Below are positions 1 to 8,705 of a stretch of DNA of 64,000 nucleotides, piece after piece (within the stretch, counting starts at the first letter, position 1; each line of letters begins with the position of its first letter). The stretch lies in the NCBI RefSeq assembly GCF_009907385.1, contig NZ_JAAATR010000049.1, positions 1 through 64,000 of the forward strand, given 5' to 3'. The notes beneath the pieces were generated by a model. The model searched no databases and was not told the DNA's origin. It saw only the letters and a program-made list of their open reading frames with translations. Source of the DNA: Atlantibacter hermannii (lineage in GTDB: Bacteria > Pseudomonadota > Gammaproteobacteria > Enterobacterales > Enterobacteriaceae). Position numbers and translations under genes: made by a program.

Positions 1-27
1 GTTTTATTGTAGAGAGAGATTTATAAA

Positions 28-236
28 ATGAATGAATCATTATTATTTTGTGAGGTTGATGAATATGGCTTCCTGCACTGGAATGGCTTTGATGCATTCC
101 GTGGGTATGCATTGCCCAAGAATTAGAGATTTATGACGGGGAATGCGTATTTATGCTTTATAAAATTTCATGGTTAATCTACCACCGAAACATGATGAAG
201 CAATATGTTAAACAAGCTGAGATCTCAGCTTGTTAA
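28..236 (+). pseudogene. Small frameshifted gene, possible immunity-type remnant
   Basis: An ATG at 28, preceded by a purine-rich stretch (agagagag), opens a frame that stops after 32 codons at 124-126. One base earlier in phase, the reading frame continues smoothly from about 120 as ELEIYDGECVF and onward to a TAA at 234-236. Restoring a single base near 117-120 would give one protein of about 69 residues, rich in aromatic and acidic residues at its N-terminus (LFCEVDEYGFLHW). I do not recognise the family. Small acidic proteins beside other small orphan genes are often immunity proteins, but that is inference. A sequencing error could also explain the shift. Confidence 0.4.
211..234. repeat. 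24-bp perfect palindrome
   Basis: The arms AACAAGCTGAGA (211-222) and TCTCAGCTTGTT (223-234) are exact reverse complements with no loop. The palindrome ends inside the stop codon of the preceding broken gene. It could form a hairpin in RNA or bind a dimeric protein; there is no T-run typical of a terminator. Confidence 0.6.
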
Positions 237-460
237 TTAGCGGGTGTTGCTGTATCAGAAGTCGGTGGAATGCCCGAAAGGTTCAAAGGATTAGGTGTTG
301 TGCAAGCCAGGCAAGTAGTAATAGGAGAACCCAAAGAAATGAAAGTGAGAGTAAATACTCAATTCATGATCCAATAGGTTTTCCAACCCGTGTATATAGT
401 GAATACGGACGGCGTATTCTTCAAAAAGAAGCCATAATGCGGATAGTAGAGGGTAGATGA
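237..460 (+). pseudogene. Frameshifted C-terminal gene fragment upstream of yjeO
   Basis: No single frame is convincing, but two frames join well. From 237 the frame reads through GMPERFKGLGVVQARQVVIG and ends at a TAG at 375-377. Just before that stop, a frame shifted by one base continues as HDPIGFPTRVYSEYGRRILQ to a TGA at 458-460. The joined product is about 74 residues without a good start codon, so it looks like the C-terminal tail of a longer lost protein. Its stop touches the ATG of the next gene at 461, as in coupled toxin-immunity pairs. I do not recognise the domain; the toxin reading is inference. Confidence 0.35.
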
Positions 461-778
461 ATGAATTATAAAATTTATGCCCTAGGGATAATTTGGTTCT
501 TTGTTGCGTTATTTTGGATTGTTGTATTTTCTTCTCAGGATAAAGAGTGGATGATAGGTTCTGGAGAAATTAAAAACATCTGCGATCTGATTTATTTGAT
601 TGAAAAAGACGATGTTCGCGATGTCGGTATCATCGTAACGCTTCCCCTTTTCTTTCCTGCAATTTATGTTCTTATTATCAAAAAAAAGCATCATTGGTTT
701 ATCTGGTTAATCACCTTATGTCTTACAGGATATTGGCTATGGCAATTTTTTATCCGCTATCAACTTTGCCTCTGCTAA
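461..778 (+). CDS. yjeO: YjeO-like small inner-membrane protein
   Basis: The product is 105 residues. Three hydrophobic segments are visible: about residues 4-23 (IYALGIIWFFVALFWIVV), about 57-74 (VGIIVTLPLFFPAIYVLI) and about 79-98 (HWFIWLITLCLTGYWLWQF). A charged loop (DKEWMIGSGE and LIEKDDVRD) lies between the first two. Position next to mscM and general make-up fit E. coli YjeO, a membrane protein of unknown function. The start at 461 directly follows the stop of the upstream broken gene, so translation was probably coupled. The local sequence is richer in AT than mscM, suggesting separate origin. An orphan immunity role is possible but unproven. Confidence 0.6.
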   Translation: MNYKIYALGIIWFFVALFWIVVFSSQDKEWMIGSGEIKNICDLIYLIEKDDVRDVGIIVTLPLFFPAIYVLIIKKKHHWFIWLITLCLTGYWLWQFFIRYQLCLC

Positions 779-806
779 AAAAGCCGGTCACCCGAAGTAA
801 CCGGCT
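776..806 (-). terminator. Rho-independent terminator of mscM
   Basis: Read on the minus strand, a stem built from AGCCGGT and ACCGGCT (782-788 and 800-806 on the plus strand) is followed by a run of T residues (plus-strand A at 776-782). It lies just past the mscM stop codon and overlaps the yjeO stop. Confidence 0.8.
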
Positions 807-812
807 CCCTGA

Positions 813-3800
813 TTACACACTTCCCGCCGGGCGCGAGTTCTTTCCAGCCGACGTTAACGTCCGCGCAGTACGCTTGCCGTCCAGGCTTTCCAGACGCATC
901 TGGAACGGCGGGAACGGCAGGTCAATACCGTGTTCGCGGAAGCCGTGCAGGATCAACTGGTGGATCTCATGGCGCAGCGGCATCCGGTGCCCCATCTCAG
1001 CGGCGTAAATACGCAGCTCAAACAGTTGCAGACCCTGCTGTAAATCCACCAGGAACACTTCCGGCGCCGGGTTATCAATGACCAGCGAACAGCGTTTCGC
1101 GGCGGTATACAAAATTTGCGTTACCTCTTCGCTATCGGCATCGCCCGGCGCAGGCACGGTCAGCACCACGCGGGTGACCGAGTCGGACAGCGACCAGTTG
1201 ATAAACTGCTCGGTGATAAATGCCTTGTTCGGCACGATGATCTCTTTGCGGTCCCAGTCGCTGATAGTGGTGGCGCGGGTATTAATGCGCGTCACGCTGC
1301 CAGTCAAATCGCGGATGGTCACGGTATCGCCGATGCGGATCGGTTTCTCAAACAGGATAATCAGGCCGGAAATAAAGTTGGCGAAAATTTCCTGTAAACC
1401 AAAACCCAGCCCCACACCGAGCGCGGCCACCAGCCATTGCAGTTTCGACCACTCAATCCCGATCATTGAGAACCCGGTCAGGCCGCCAATCAGCATCAGC
1501 AGGTATTTGGTGATGGTGGTGATGGCGTAACCGGTGCCAGGCGTTAAATCCAGATGCTGCAACAGCGCCAGTTCCAGCAGGGCCGGTAGGTTTCGTACCA
1601 GCTGGGTAGTGATAATAAACACCAGAATGGCGATCAGCACCGCCCCGAGGGTGATTGGCTCAATGCTTTCCACGCCCTGCACCGTCGAGGTGACATCCCA
1701 CAGAGAAATATTCTCCAGGAAGCCGAAGGCCGAATGGATTTCCGACCACAGCACAATCACCGACAGCAGAGCGATCAGCATCAGTATCGACCGCACCAGC
1801 CGGAGCGACTGGGCGCTGATGGTATCGAGATCCACTTCCGGCTCTTCAATAATCTCATTGCTGCCTTCGGTGCTGTGGTTGTGGGCTGGCTCCTCTTCGC
1901 CGCGTGCGCGCTGGGCGAGGATTTCCGCACGGCGGTGTTTGGCGCGGTCAAACGCCAGACGGCGGCGCTGAATAAACATCCAGCGGCGGATCACATGATA
2001 AACCACCAGCAGCAGGAACCAGATGGCGACCGAGGTTTCAAGGCGCGCCAGCAGTGCCTGCGCAGTGGCCAGATACCCCACGGCGGATGCCAGAATCGCC
2101 AGCAACGGCGCGCTGAGCATCAGGTTCCACAGCATCTTGTTCACCATGTTGTCGCCGCTGCCTTCTTTATCCAGCCACAGCGGTATCCCGGCGCGTTTCA
2201 GGCTTAACGTCACAATAGCCAGCGCGCCGCAAATCAGGATAAAGCACAGGCGGCCCAGCGAGCCGGAGAATTCCCGATCGTTAAGGTTATCGAACATGAT
2301 CAGCGCCATGATCAGCGGCACCACAAACCCGATGGTCATCAGGTAGTAGCGCATTGCGCGGGCGACCTGGCGGCGCGGCCAGCCGAAGTGGGCGATAAAC
2401 AGCCCGTTCGGGCGGGCGAAGGTGGCACAAATCATCACGACCCACAGCAGCGGCACGGTGGCCGTCACGCCATCGCCAATCGCCACGGCAATAGGGTAGG
2501 GCCAGGCCTCGCGCAGCCCGTAACCGAGCGTCGCCCAGAGCACCGGCAGCGGCGAGGCCACCAGAATCGACCAGAACAATGTGCGCAGCGTCAGCCTGAA
2601 GTGATCCTGGGTGACTTTGCCGATGCGGGCGCTGGAGCGCTCCAGAAACGCCGTGAAATGGCGCCGCGAACTGAGGCTGAAGCCCACCAGGATCAGCGCG
2701 CCAAACAACGGCAGCAGCGTCTCTTTACTGGTGAGCATCATCAGCGTGGCGTTGCCCATCTGGCTGGCGGTGTCGAGCGATACCAGGCGGCGTAAATCCT
2801 GCACGATTTCAAGCGGCCAGGCGATGGTCATCGGGCTGACGTCCGCCGTCCAGAACAGATAGCGGTGGGTCGCCTCGTTAACCTCTTTTAATGCGTCCTC
2901 CAGCTGGCTGTTGGCGACTTTCAGCTTGGTTAACTCCAGGATCAGCGTATCGCCGCCCTGCAACAGCGAATTGAGCAGCTCGCGCTGGGTGCGCAATTGC
3001 GCCTCCAGAATGCGGTTTTGCTCCGCCGTGAGCGGCGCGCCGTCGGCCTGGCGAACCTGACGCAATTGCGGCTGCTTGTTCAGCAAATCCTCATAGCGCA
3101 TACGGTGAACGCGCAGCTGCGCCATTTCCGTATCCAGCTGCTGCGGCTTGGGCATTTCCGGCAGACGGGCTACCTGCGCACGCAACGCTTCGCCGAGCAT
3201 GTTCGACACGCCCAGCCACTGTGACTGCTCGCGCAGGGTATTCAGCGCCTGACGCACTTGCAGCGTCTGGCCAGATGCCTGGCGCTGCTGCGAAGCCACC
3301 AGGTCCATACGCTGCGCCTGCTGATTGAGCGCCTGTGACAGCTCGCGGTTGATTTTGAACTGCTCTTCGATAGACGGCGGCAGGCCCGCGCTGTTTTCAG
3401 CCAACAGTTCGGTGCTTTCCAGGGCGCGCTCAGCCTCTTTCTGCCGCTGGCTATTGAGTTGATTGCGCAGGGCTTGCAGATAAGCATCCAGTTGCTGGCT
3501 TTGCTTTTGCGCCAGCTCGCTGCGCATCCGGGACAGCTCCTGGCGGTTGCTGGCGGAAAGCTGCGCCAGTTCGAGCTCATCGACCAACGCTTTAAGGCGT
3601 GCGGATTCCGCCTGAGCGTTAAGCTGCTGGGCCTGAGTTAAGGCGTTGCTTGCCCCGGTCTGCGCGCCCGCCCGCCGTTCCACTTCATTCAACTGACGGC
3701 GCGCATCGGTTTGCTGTTGCGGAAGCTGGCTGAGCGAGTCGGCGATTTCCCGGGTACGCTCCTGCTCCTGCTGGGCCAGACGGCTTTTTTCCAGCAGTTG

Positions 3801-4151
3801 GCTGCTGACTTGCAGGATTTCCTGACTCAGGGCGTCGGAGGTGAGGCCTTCCGGGACTTTTTGCGGCTCGTCGCGCAGGTTGTTCAACTGCTGGCGCAGG
3901 GTCTCAGAAAGCTTGGGGTAGTTATCAATAACTTGCTGGTATTGCGTTGCGCGCTCCAGCGAGGCTTTGCGCTCTTCAAGCGCGTTCAACGCGGCCTGGA
4001 GGGCCTCCACGGTTTCCGCCTGGTTGGGCAGGTTTTTTGCCGCTTTGGCTTGCTCCAGTTCCTGGGAGATTTGTTTTGCGTCGGGGGACGTCGCAGCGTA
4101 CGCCCCCATACTGAGGCACCAGGCCATCAGGATTGTGATAATCAGGCGCAC
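813..4151 (-). CDS. mscM: Mechanosensitive channel MscM (YjeP), MscS/KefA family
   Basis: The product is 1112 residues, the usual size for MscM/YjeP. It opens when membrane tension rises on hypo-osmotic shock and releases solutes from the cytoplasm. An N-terminal signal peptide ends near ...MGAYA. About 450 residues of Gln/Leu-rich coiled-coil periplasmic domain follow, then roughly ten membrane segments. The pore-lining MscS helix (LVAALGVGLGFGLQEIFANF) starts near residue 907, followed by the beta domain (PIRIGDTVTI) and the cytoplasmic domain. It lies 24 bp downstream of psd on the same strand, the same operon as in E. coli, and ends at a clear terminator. Confidence 0.95.
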   Translation of the reverse strand: MRLIITILMAWCLSMGAYAATSPDAKQISQELEQAKAAKNLPNQAETVEALQAALNALEERKASLERATQYQQVIDNYPKLSETLRQQLNNLRDEPQKVPEGLTSDALSQEILQVSSQLLEKSRLAQQEQERTREIADSLSQLPQQQTDARRQLNEVERRAGAQTGASNALTQAQQLNAQAESARLKALVDELELAQLSASNRQELSRMRSELAQKQSQQLDAYLQALRNQLNSQRQKEAERALESTELLAENSAGLPPSIEEQFKINRELSQALNQQAQRMDLVASQQRQASGQTLQVRQALNTLREQSQWLGVSNMLGEALRAQVARLPEMPKPQQLDTEMAQLRVHRMRYEDLLNKQPQLRQVRQADGAPLTAEQNRILEAQLRTQRELLNSLLQGGDTLILELTKLKVANSQLEDALKEVNEATHRYLFWTADVSPMTIAWPLEIVQDLRRLVSLDTASQMGNATLMMLTSKETLLPLFGALILVGFSLSSRRHFTAFLERSSARIGKVTQDHFRLTLRTLFWSILVASPLPVLWATLGYGLREAWPYPIAVAIGDGVTATVPLLWVVMICATFARPNGLFIAHFGWPRRQVARAMRYYLMTIGFVVPLIMALIMFDNLNDREFSGSLGRLCFILICGALAIVTLSLKRAGIPLWLDKEGSGDNMVNKMLWNLMLSAPLLAILASAVGYLATAQALLARLETSVAIWFLLLVVYHVIRRWMFIQRRRLAFDRAKHRRAEILAQRARGEEEPAHNHSTEGSNEIIEEPEVDLDTISAQSLRLVRSILMLIALLSVIVLWSEIHSAFGFLENISLWDVTSTVQGVESIEPITLGAVLIAILVFIITTQLVRNLPALLELALLQHLDLTPGTGYAITTITKYLLMLIGGLTGFSMIGIEWSKLQWLVAALGVGLGFGLQEIFANFISGLIILFEKPIRIGDTVTIRDLTGSVTRINTRATTISDWDRKEIIVPNKAFITEQFINWSLSDSVTRVVLTVPAPGDADSEEVTQILYTAAKRCSLVIDNPAPEVFLVDLQQGLQLFELRIYAAEMGHRMPLRHEIHQLILHGFREHGIDLPFPPFQMRLESLDGKRTARTLTSAGKNSRPAGSV

Positions 4152-4175
4152 GTCAGTCTACCTTTACGTAAAAAA

Positions 4176-5147
4176 TTAACCCTGATCTTTCGGGGAGCCG
4201 TCAACCAGCGGGCTGGCCGCCAGTTCAGCATTGATTTCCTCATCCGACAGCGGCGCAGGCGTGGTGTCCGGCGTCTCGAATGTTTCGGTGGAAACCGCCA
4301 GCGCTTCGCCAAGGCGAGTTACCGACAGGCTTTGCAGCCCCTCGACCAGATTCACTTTGCCCGGCGCGAACAGGTTAATCACTGTGGAGCCGAGCTTGAA
4401 GCGGCCCATTTCCTGGCCTTTAAGCAGCGCGACGGCGTTTTCGCTCTCGCCTGCGGGCCACGTCCAGCGCTTGATCACGCCTTCACGCGGCGGCGTAACC
4501 GTACCGGACCACGCCGTTTCGATGCTGCCGACAATGGTCGCGCCCACCAGAATCTGCGCCATCGGGCCAAATTCAGTATCGAACAGGCAAATCACGCGCT
4601 CGTTACGGGCGAACAGGTTCGGCACGTTCCGGGCGGTTAAATGGTTAACCGAGAACAGATCCCCCGGTACGTAGATCATCTCACGCAGGATCCCGTTGCA
4701 CGGCATATGTACGCGGTGATAGTCACGCGGCGACAGATAGGTCGTGGCGAAGGTCCCGTTGCGGAATTTGTCCGCCATCAGGTAGTTACCGGCCAGCAGC
4801 GCTTCCAGGCTGTAGTTATGGCCTTTGGCTTGCAGGATTTTGTCTTCTTCAATGCGGCCCAACTGACTAATAACGCCATCGGCGGGCATCACCAGCACAT
4901 TGGGGTCGGTATTGACCGGGCGCACGTCATCGCGCAGCGGGCGAACAAAGAAATCGTTAAAGGTGCGGTAGCTGGCGGTATCCGGCTTCTGCGCTTCGTT
5001 CATGTTGACCTTGTAGGCTTTGACGAACAGGTCGATCACCAGTTTGGTCAGCCAGCCAGCACGTTTACTTGCGCCCCAGCCCGCCAGGCGAGTGAGCCAC
5101 AGTTTCGGGAGAATGTATTGAAGCGAAAGTTTAAAGTTGTTTAACAA
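4176..5147 (-). CDS. psd: Phosphatidylserine decarboxylase proenzyme
   Basis: The product is 323 residues. It converts phosphatidylserine to phosphatidylethanolamine at the inner membrane. The LGST motif places the self-cleavage site at Gly253-Ser254, which makes the pyruvoyl prosthetic group on the alpha chain. The catalytic partners Asp90 (MPAD) and His147 (HRVH) are both present. The C-terminal tail after about residue 285 is acidic and Pro/Glu-rich, as is common and variable in enterobacteria. It is first in the psd-mscM operon; a strong promoter lies just upstream over the end of rsgA. Confidence 0.97.
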   Translation of the reverse strand: MLNNFKLSLQYILPKLWLTRLAGWGASKRAGWLTKLVIDLFVKAYKVNMNEAQKPDTASYRTFNDFFVRPLRDDVRPVNTDPNVLVMPADGVISQLGRIEEDKILQAKGHNYSLEALLAGNYLMADKFRNGTFATTYLSPRDYHRVHMPCNGILREMIYVPGDLFSVNHLTARNVPNLFARNERVICLFDTEFGPMAQILVGATIVGSIETAWSGTVTPPREGVIKRWTWPAGESENAVALLKGQEMGRFKLGSTVINLFAPGKVNLVEGLQSLSVTRLGEALAVSTETFETPDTTPAPLSDEEINAELAASPLVDGSPKDQG

Positions 5148-5223
5148 GATAGCCTCCAGGCTAATGTTATTTTGCTGTTCCTGGCCCGGTCACTCTGGAC
5201 CAGGCGACACCCAAAGGGGGGCG

Positions 5224-5252
5224 ATTCTAGCGATGCCAGGATTAAATGTCAG
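5224..5252 (-). promoter_or_regulatory. Sigma-70 promoter of psd-mscM
   Basis: On the minus strand, CTGACA (5252-5247) and TAGAAT (5229-5224) are separated by 17 bp, each one base from the consensus. The -35 element overlaps the rsgA stop codon. In E. coli psd is also driven by an envelope-stress promoter; I did not find a convincing sigma-E site here. Confidence 0.6.
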
Positions 5253-6301
5253 TCATCAGATTCAGAAAAGCTTTTACGCGTTTTTACCTGACTCATGCTT
5301 TCCAGGATGCGGTGGTAATTATCGAAACGGCTTTCCGCAATTTTTCCCTGTTCGACCGCTTCACGAATGGCGCAGCCAGGGTCGGCATCATGCTTGCAGT
5401 CGCGGTATTTGCAGTGGCCCAGATAGTCGTGGAATTCGACAAAGCCCTGGGTGATTTGTTCCGGTTCGAGATGCCACAGACCAAATTCACGTACGCCGGG
5501 GGAATCAATCACATCGCCGCCGTGCGGGAAGTGATACAGCCGTGCAGCGGTAGTGGTGTGTTGTCCCAGCCCTGATACGTCAGAAACGTCGTTGGTGAGA
5601 ATACTGTCGTCGGTCAGTCCCAGCAGAGCATTGAGCAGACTCGATTTCCCAACGCCTGATTGCCCGGCGAAGATACTGATCCGGTCGGTGAGGGCGTTTT
5701 GCAGTTCCTGCAAGCCGTTTTGCTGATGGCTGGAAACCATCAGGACGCGATAGCCGATCCCGCGATAGATATCCATCTGCTCATTAACAAAAGCCATTCC
5801 TTCAGCATCCAGCAGGTCGATCTTGTTTAATACGATCAGCGGCTCGACGTTCAGGGTTTCGCAGGCCACCAGATAGCGATCGATAATATTGAGCGACAGC
5901 TCAGGGAGGATCGCAGAAACGATCACGATCTGGTCGATATTGGCGGCGATAGGTTTTACCCCATCATAAAAATCAGGGCGAGTCAGCACCGAGGTGCGCT
6001 CATGCACGGCTTCGACGATGCCTTTCACCGCCATCCCTTCCGCCGCGGTTTTACCCGGACGCCAGACAACGCGGTCGCCGGTCACCAGCGAACGAATGGT
6101 ACGGCGAATGTTACAACGGTGTACTGAACCCTCTGGCGCCTCGACATCGGCATGCATACCAAAACGGCTGATCACCACGCCTTCGCCCGGCTCGCCAAAC
6201 AGGTTGTCGTCGTAATCCACCTTCTCCGGCGCCTTTAACCGACGCTGGTGGTTCGCTTTCACACGGCGCTGTTGCCCTTTGGAGAGTTTATTTTTGCTCA
6301 A
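5249..6301 (-). CDS. rsgA: Small ribosomal subunit biogenesis GTPase RsgA (YjeQ)
   Basis: I chose the TTG at 6301 because it gives the standard 350-residue protein beginning [10 protein letters not shown] and has AGGAG nine bases upstream; the frame is open further upstream but that part is non-coding in look. RsgA checks late 30S maturation. It has an OB fold (about 40-100), then a circularly permuted GTPase with NKID at 159-162 and the P-loop GQSGVGKS at 213-220 (Lys219). A zinc finger follows with Cys297, Cys302, His304 and Cys310. It is divergent from orn. Confidence 0.96.
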   Translation of the reverse strand: MSKNKLSKGQQRRVKANHQRRLKAPEKVDYDDNLFGEPGEGVVISRFGMHADVEAPEGSVHRCNIRRTIRSLVTGDRVVWRPGKTAAEGMAVKGIVEAVHERTSVLTRPDFYDGVKPIAANIDQIVIVSAILPELSLNIIDRYLVACETLNVEPLIVLNKIDLLDAEGMAFVNEQMDIYRGIGYRVLMVSSHQQNGLQELQNALTDRISIFAGQSGVGKSSLLNALLGLTDDSILTNDVSDVSGLGQHTTTAARLYHFPHGGDVIDSPGVREFGLWHLEPEQITQGFVEFHDYLGHCKYRDCKHDADPGCAIREAVEQGKIAESRFDNYHRILESMSQVKTRKSFSESDD

Positions 6302-6412
6302 TCGTGCTGGCTCCTGGTCGCCCGGAATGGGCAAAACCTCTATGATACACACTAATTTTACATGAATTAACCGATCGTCACCGTGGGTGACGCCAGAAGG
6401 GTGGAAAATAGC

Positions 6413-6958
6413 ATGAGTGGAAATGAAAATAATCTGATTTGGATCGATCTGGAGATGACGGGCCTTGATCCAGAGCGCGACCGCATTATCGAAATCGCCA
6501 CTCTGGTTACCGATGCAAATCTGAATATCCTGGCGGAAGGCCCGGTGATCGCGGTGCATCAGTCGGACGAACAGCTGGCGCTGATGGATGACTGGAACGT
6601 GCGCACCCATACCGGCAGCGGCCTGGTGGATCGCGTGAAGGCCAGTACGCTGGACGACCGCGCGGCAGAACAGGCGACCCTCGAATTCCTGAAGCAGTGG
6701 GTGCCTGCCAATACTTCGCCGATCTGCGGCAACAGCATCGGCCAGGATCGCCGTTTCCTGTTTAAGTACATGCCGGAACTGGAAGCCTATTTCCACTATC
6801 GCTATCTGGACGTCAGCACGCTGAAAGAACTGGCGCGCCGCTGGAAGCCGGAAATTCTGGTCGGCCTGAAGAAAGAGGGTTCACATCAGGCGCTGGATGA
6901 TATCCGTGAGTCGGTGGCAGAGCTGGCGTATTACCGCGAGCACTTTATTAAGCTCTGA
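6413..6958 (+). CDS. orn: Oligoribonuclease
   Basis: The product is 181 residues from the ATG at 6413, the family length; the upstream in-frame ATG at 6383 would add residues not found in the family. Orn degrades 2-5 nt RNAs and pGpG to mononucleotides. The DEDDh active site is complete: Asp12 and Glu14 (IDLEM), Asp112 (GQDRR), His158 and Asp163 (SHQALDD). It is divergent from rsgA and ends in a terminator. Its downstream neighbour differs from E. coli, where the tRNA-Gly genes follow directly. Confidence 0.97.
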   Translation: MSGNENNLIWIDLEMTGLDPERDRIIEIATLVTDANLNILAEGPVIAVHQSDEQLALMDDWNVRTHTGSGLVDRVKASTLDDRAAEQATLEFLKQWVPANTSPICGNSIGQDRRFLFKYMPELEAYFHYRYLDVSTLKELARRWKPEILVGLKKEGSHQALDDIRESVAELAYYREHFIKL

Positions 6959-6966
6959 TACCATCA

Positions 6967-7000
6967 AATTCAGGCCGCTTTCGCGGCCTGAATTGTTTTT
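6967..7000 (+). terminator. Terminator of orn
   Basis: AATTCAGGCCGC (6967-6978) pairs perfectly with GCGGCCTGAATT (6983-6994) around a TTTC loop and is followed by GTTTTT. It abuts the stop codon of the convergent fsaA gene and may partly serve that gene too. Confidence 0.9.
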
Positions 7001-7664
7001 ACTTAAGCGCCAGCGTGCCGAATGCGTTTTGCCAGTCCTGCTCAAATTTAGCTACCGCCGCCGTGACCGCTGGCGCATTGATAAACTGTTCCGCCACGTC
7101 CAGCGGCAGGGTGATGGCTTTACAGCCCGCCAGCAGGCAATCCAGCGCCTGACGCGGCGTTTTAAAGCTTGCTGCCAGTACGTTCGAACCCGGCGCATGC
7201 AGCGTCAGCAACTGCTGGAGCTCGGTAACGGTTTTGATCCCGTCACCGCCCTGAGCATCAACGCGGTTCACATACGGCGCGACGTATTCCGCGCCCGCCA
7301 GCGCGCTTAACAAGCCCTGAGCAGCACCGTAAACCGCCGTACCCAGCGTGGGGACGCCTTTGGTTTTCAGGATCTTGATTGCCGCCAGGCCTTCCGGCGT
7401 CACCGGCACTTTGACCACCAGATCGGCAATGATTTCCCGCAGCGCCAGCGCTTCGTCCACCATCTTTTCTGCCTGTGTCGCCATCACCTGCGCGAATAAA
7501 CGCCCCTTACCGCCCAGCGCCTCCTGCAATTCCGGCAATACCACGCTCACGGGTTTTTTCCCGCTGGCGACAATGCTGGGGTTGGTGGTCACGCCGGCTA
7601 AAGGGAAGATCCGCGCCAGGCGGGCCACCGCCGCGACGTCGGCAGTATCCAGGTAAAGTTCCAT
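6999..7664 (-). CDS. fsaA: Fructose-6-phosphate aldolase (FSA)
   Basis: The product is 221 residues, a small transaldolase-family (TalC/FSA) barrel protein. FSA enzymes cleave fructose 6-phosphate to dihydroxyacetone and glyceraldehyde 3-phosphate and also use hydroxyacetone as donor. The Schiff-base lysine is Lys85 in VVKVPVT. The ends [10 protein letters not shown] and [10 protein letters not shown] are typical. Sequence features are intermediate between E. coli FsaA and FsaB; I choose fsaA because the divergent partners are pflE/pflF (ybiY/ybiW), which sit beside fsaA in E. coli. Its promoter (TATACT, 7709-7704) shares the FNR box with pflE. An FsaB assignment cannot be fully excluded. Confidence 0.88.
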   Translation of the reverse strand: MELYLDTADVAAVARLARIFPLAGVTTNPSIVASGKKPVSVVLPELQEALGGKGRLFAQVMATQAEKMVDEALALREIIADLVVKVPVTPEGLAAIKILKTKGVPTLGTAVYGAAQGLLSALAGAEYVAPYVNRVDAQGGDGIKTVTELQQLLTLHAPGSNVLAASFKTPRQALDCLLAGCKAITLPLDVAEQFINAPAVTAAVAKFEQDWQNAFGTLALK

Positions 7665-7703
7665 TGTGTCGTCCTCAAAATGTGAAATGCAGCAACTTAG
7701 CGC

Positions 7704-7709
7704 AGTATA
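7704..7709 (-). promoter_or_regulatory. Probable -10 element of fsaA
   Basis: TATACT on the minus strand. A start about seven bases downstream (near 7697) would put the centre of the FNR box at about -41, the class II activator position. No good -35 hexamer is visible, as expected for an activator-dependent promoter. Confidence 0.5.
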
Positions 7710-7730
7710 TCTTCGCCCTTCGCAGGCTGG

Positions 7731-7744
7731 TTGATCGAAATCAA
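7731..7744. promoter_or_regulatory. FNR-binding site between fsaA and pflE
   Basis: TTGATCGAAATCAA matches the FNR consensus TTGAT-N4-ATCAA exactly. Its centre (7737.5) is 41.5 bases from a start expected after the TTTAAT at 7767-7772 on the plus strand, and about 41 from the fsaA start on the minus strand. FNR would thus activate both divergent genes when oxygen is absent, fitting an oxygen-sensitive glycyl-radical enzyme. Confidence 0.75.
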
Positions 7745-7753
7745 TGTTACTTT

Positions 7754-7763
7754 CTTTCGAAAG
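7754..7763. promoter_or_regulatory. Possible DeoR-type operator
   Basis: CTTTCGAAAG is a perfect 10-bp palindrome within a larger stretch with TTTC repeats, a pattern seen in operators of DeoR-family repressors. It lies between the FNR box and the -10 of pflE, so bound repressor would block the promoter. The regulator encoded at the end of the same cluster is the natural candidate. Confidence 0.35.
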
Positions 7764-7766
7764 TCA

Positions 7767-7772
7767 TTTAAT
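7767..7772 (+). promoter_or_regulatory. Probable -10 element of pflE-pflF
   Basis: TTTAAT lies 22 bp after the end of the FNR box; transcription would start near 7779, giving the canonical FNR class II spacing. Confidence 0.5.
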
Positions 7773-7801
7773 TTTCATACGTAACAAAACCGGTGAATTT
7801 T

Positions 7802-8701
7802 ATGATTTTCAATATCCAGCGCTACTCGACCCACGACGGCCCCGGCATTCGTACCGTGGTATTCCTGAAAGGGTGCTCTCTGGGGTGCCGCTGGTGCCAG
7901 AATCCGGAAAGCCGTTCACGCGAGCGCGACGTGTTATTCGATCCCCGCTTGTGCCTTGAAGGCTGCGATCTTTGCCAACAGGCGCTGCCGGACATCATCC
8001 AACGTAGCCTGACCGGGCTGATTATTCATCGTGAAAAGCTGGAAACTGCGCATCTCGACCGTTTACAGGACTGCTGCCCTACACAGGCACTGACGGTGTG
8101 CGGCGAAGAGAAAAGCGTTGATCGGATTATGGCGACGGTGCTGCGCGATAAGCCGTTTTATGACCGCAGCGGCGGCGGGCTGACCCTGTCGGGCGGCGAA
8201 CCCTTCATGAACCCCGAGATGGCGCTGGCGCTGTTGAAAGCCAGCCATGAGCAGGGCATTCATACCGCAGTAGAAACCTGCCTGCACGTGCCCTGGCATT
8301 ATGTGGAGCCTTCGCTTCCGTATACCGATTTGTTTCTTGCCGATCTTAAGCACGTGGATGACGCGGCGTTTAAACAGTGGACCGACGGTTCAGCCCGGCG
8401 CGTGATGAAGAATCTGGAAAACGTGGCGGCAGCCGGGAAACAGATGATTATCCGCGTCCCGTTGATCCCCGGTTTTAACGCCGACGAAGCGTCAATCCAG
8501 GCGATTACTGACTTCGCCGCAGAAAAACTCAACGCCAAAGAGATTCATTTTTTGCCCTATCACACCCTGGGCATCAACAAATATCACCTTTTAAACCAAC
8601 CCTACCTGGCGCCGGACAAACCGCTCGATGCGCCGGAATTGCTTGATTTTGCCCAGTCCTGCGCCCGTGAGAAGGGCCTGACGGCTACCCTGAGAGGATA
8701 A
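7802..8701 (+). CDS. pflE: Glycyl-radical enzyme activase PflE (YbiY)
   Basis: The product is 299 residues from the ATG at 7802 ([10 protein letters not shown]); a GTG at 7793 is possible but adds three residues not expected in the family. It is a radical SAM enzyme that installs the glycyl radical on its partner PflF. CSLGCRWC gives the CX3CX2C cluster ligands Cys25, Cys29 and Cys32. A Cys-rich insert (CLEGCDLC, later CCPTQAL) probably binds further iron-sulfur clusters. [11 protein letters not shown] is the SAM-binding motif. pflF starts four bases after its stop, so the two are co-transcribed and probably coupled. Confidence 0.92.
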   Translation: MIFNIQRYSTHDGPGIRTVVFLKGCSLGCRWCQNPESRSRERDVLFDPRLCLEGCDLCQQALPDIIQRSLTGLIIHREKLETAHLDRLQDCCPTQALTVCGEEKSVDRIMATVLRDKPFYDRSGGGLTLSGGEPFMNPEMALALLKASHEQGIHTAVETCLHVPWHYVEPSLPYTDLFLADLKHVDDAAFKQWTDGSARRVMKNLENVAAAGKQMIIRVPLIPGFNADEASIQAITDFAAEKLNAKEIHFLPYHTLGINKYHLLNQPYLAPDKPLDAPELLDFAQSCAREKGLTATLRG

Positions 8702-8705
8702 TGTC

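Noticed and set aside
3711-4640. 309-codon frame antisense to mscM and psd
   Set aside because: It crosses two well-supported genes on the opposite strand and has shadow-like composition.
6302-6796. Longer N-terminus for rsgA (open frame to 6796)
   Set aside because: The extra part is antisense to orn, does not resemble the family, and the TTG at 6301 has a good ribosome site.
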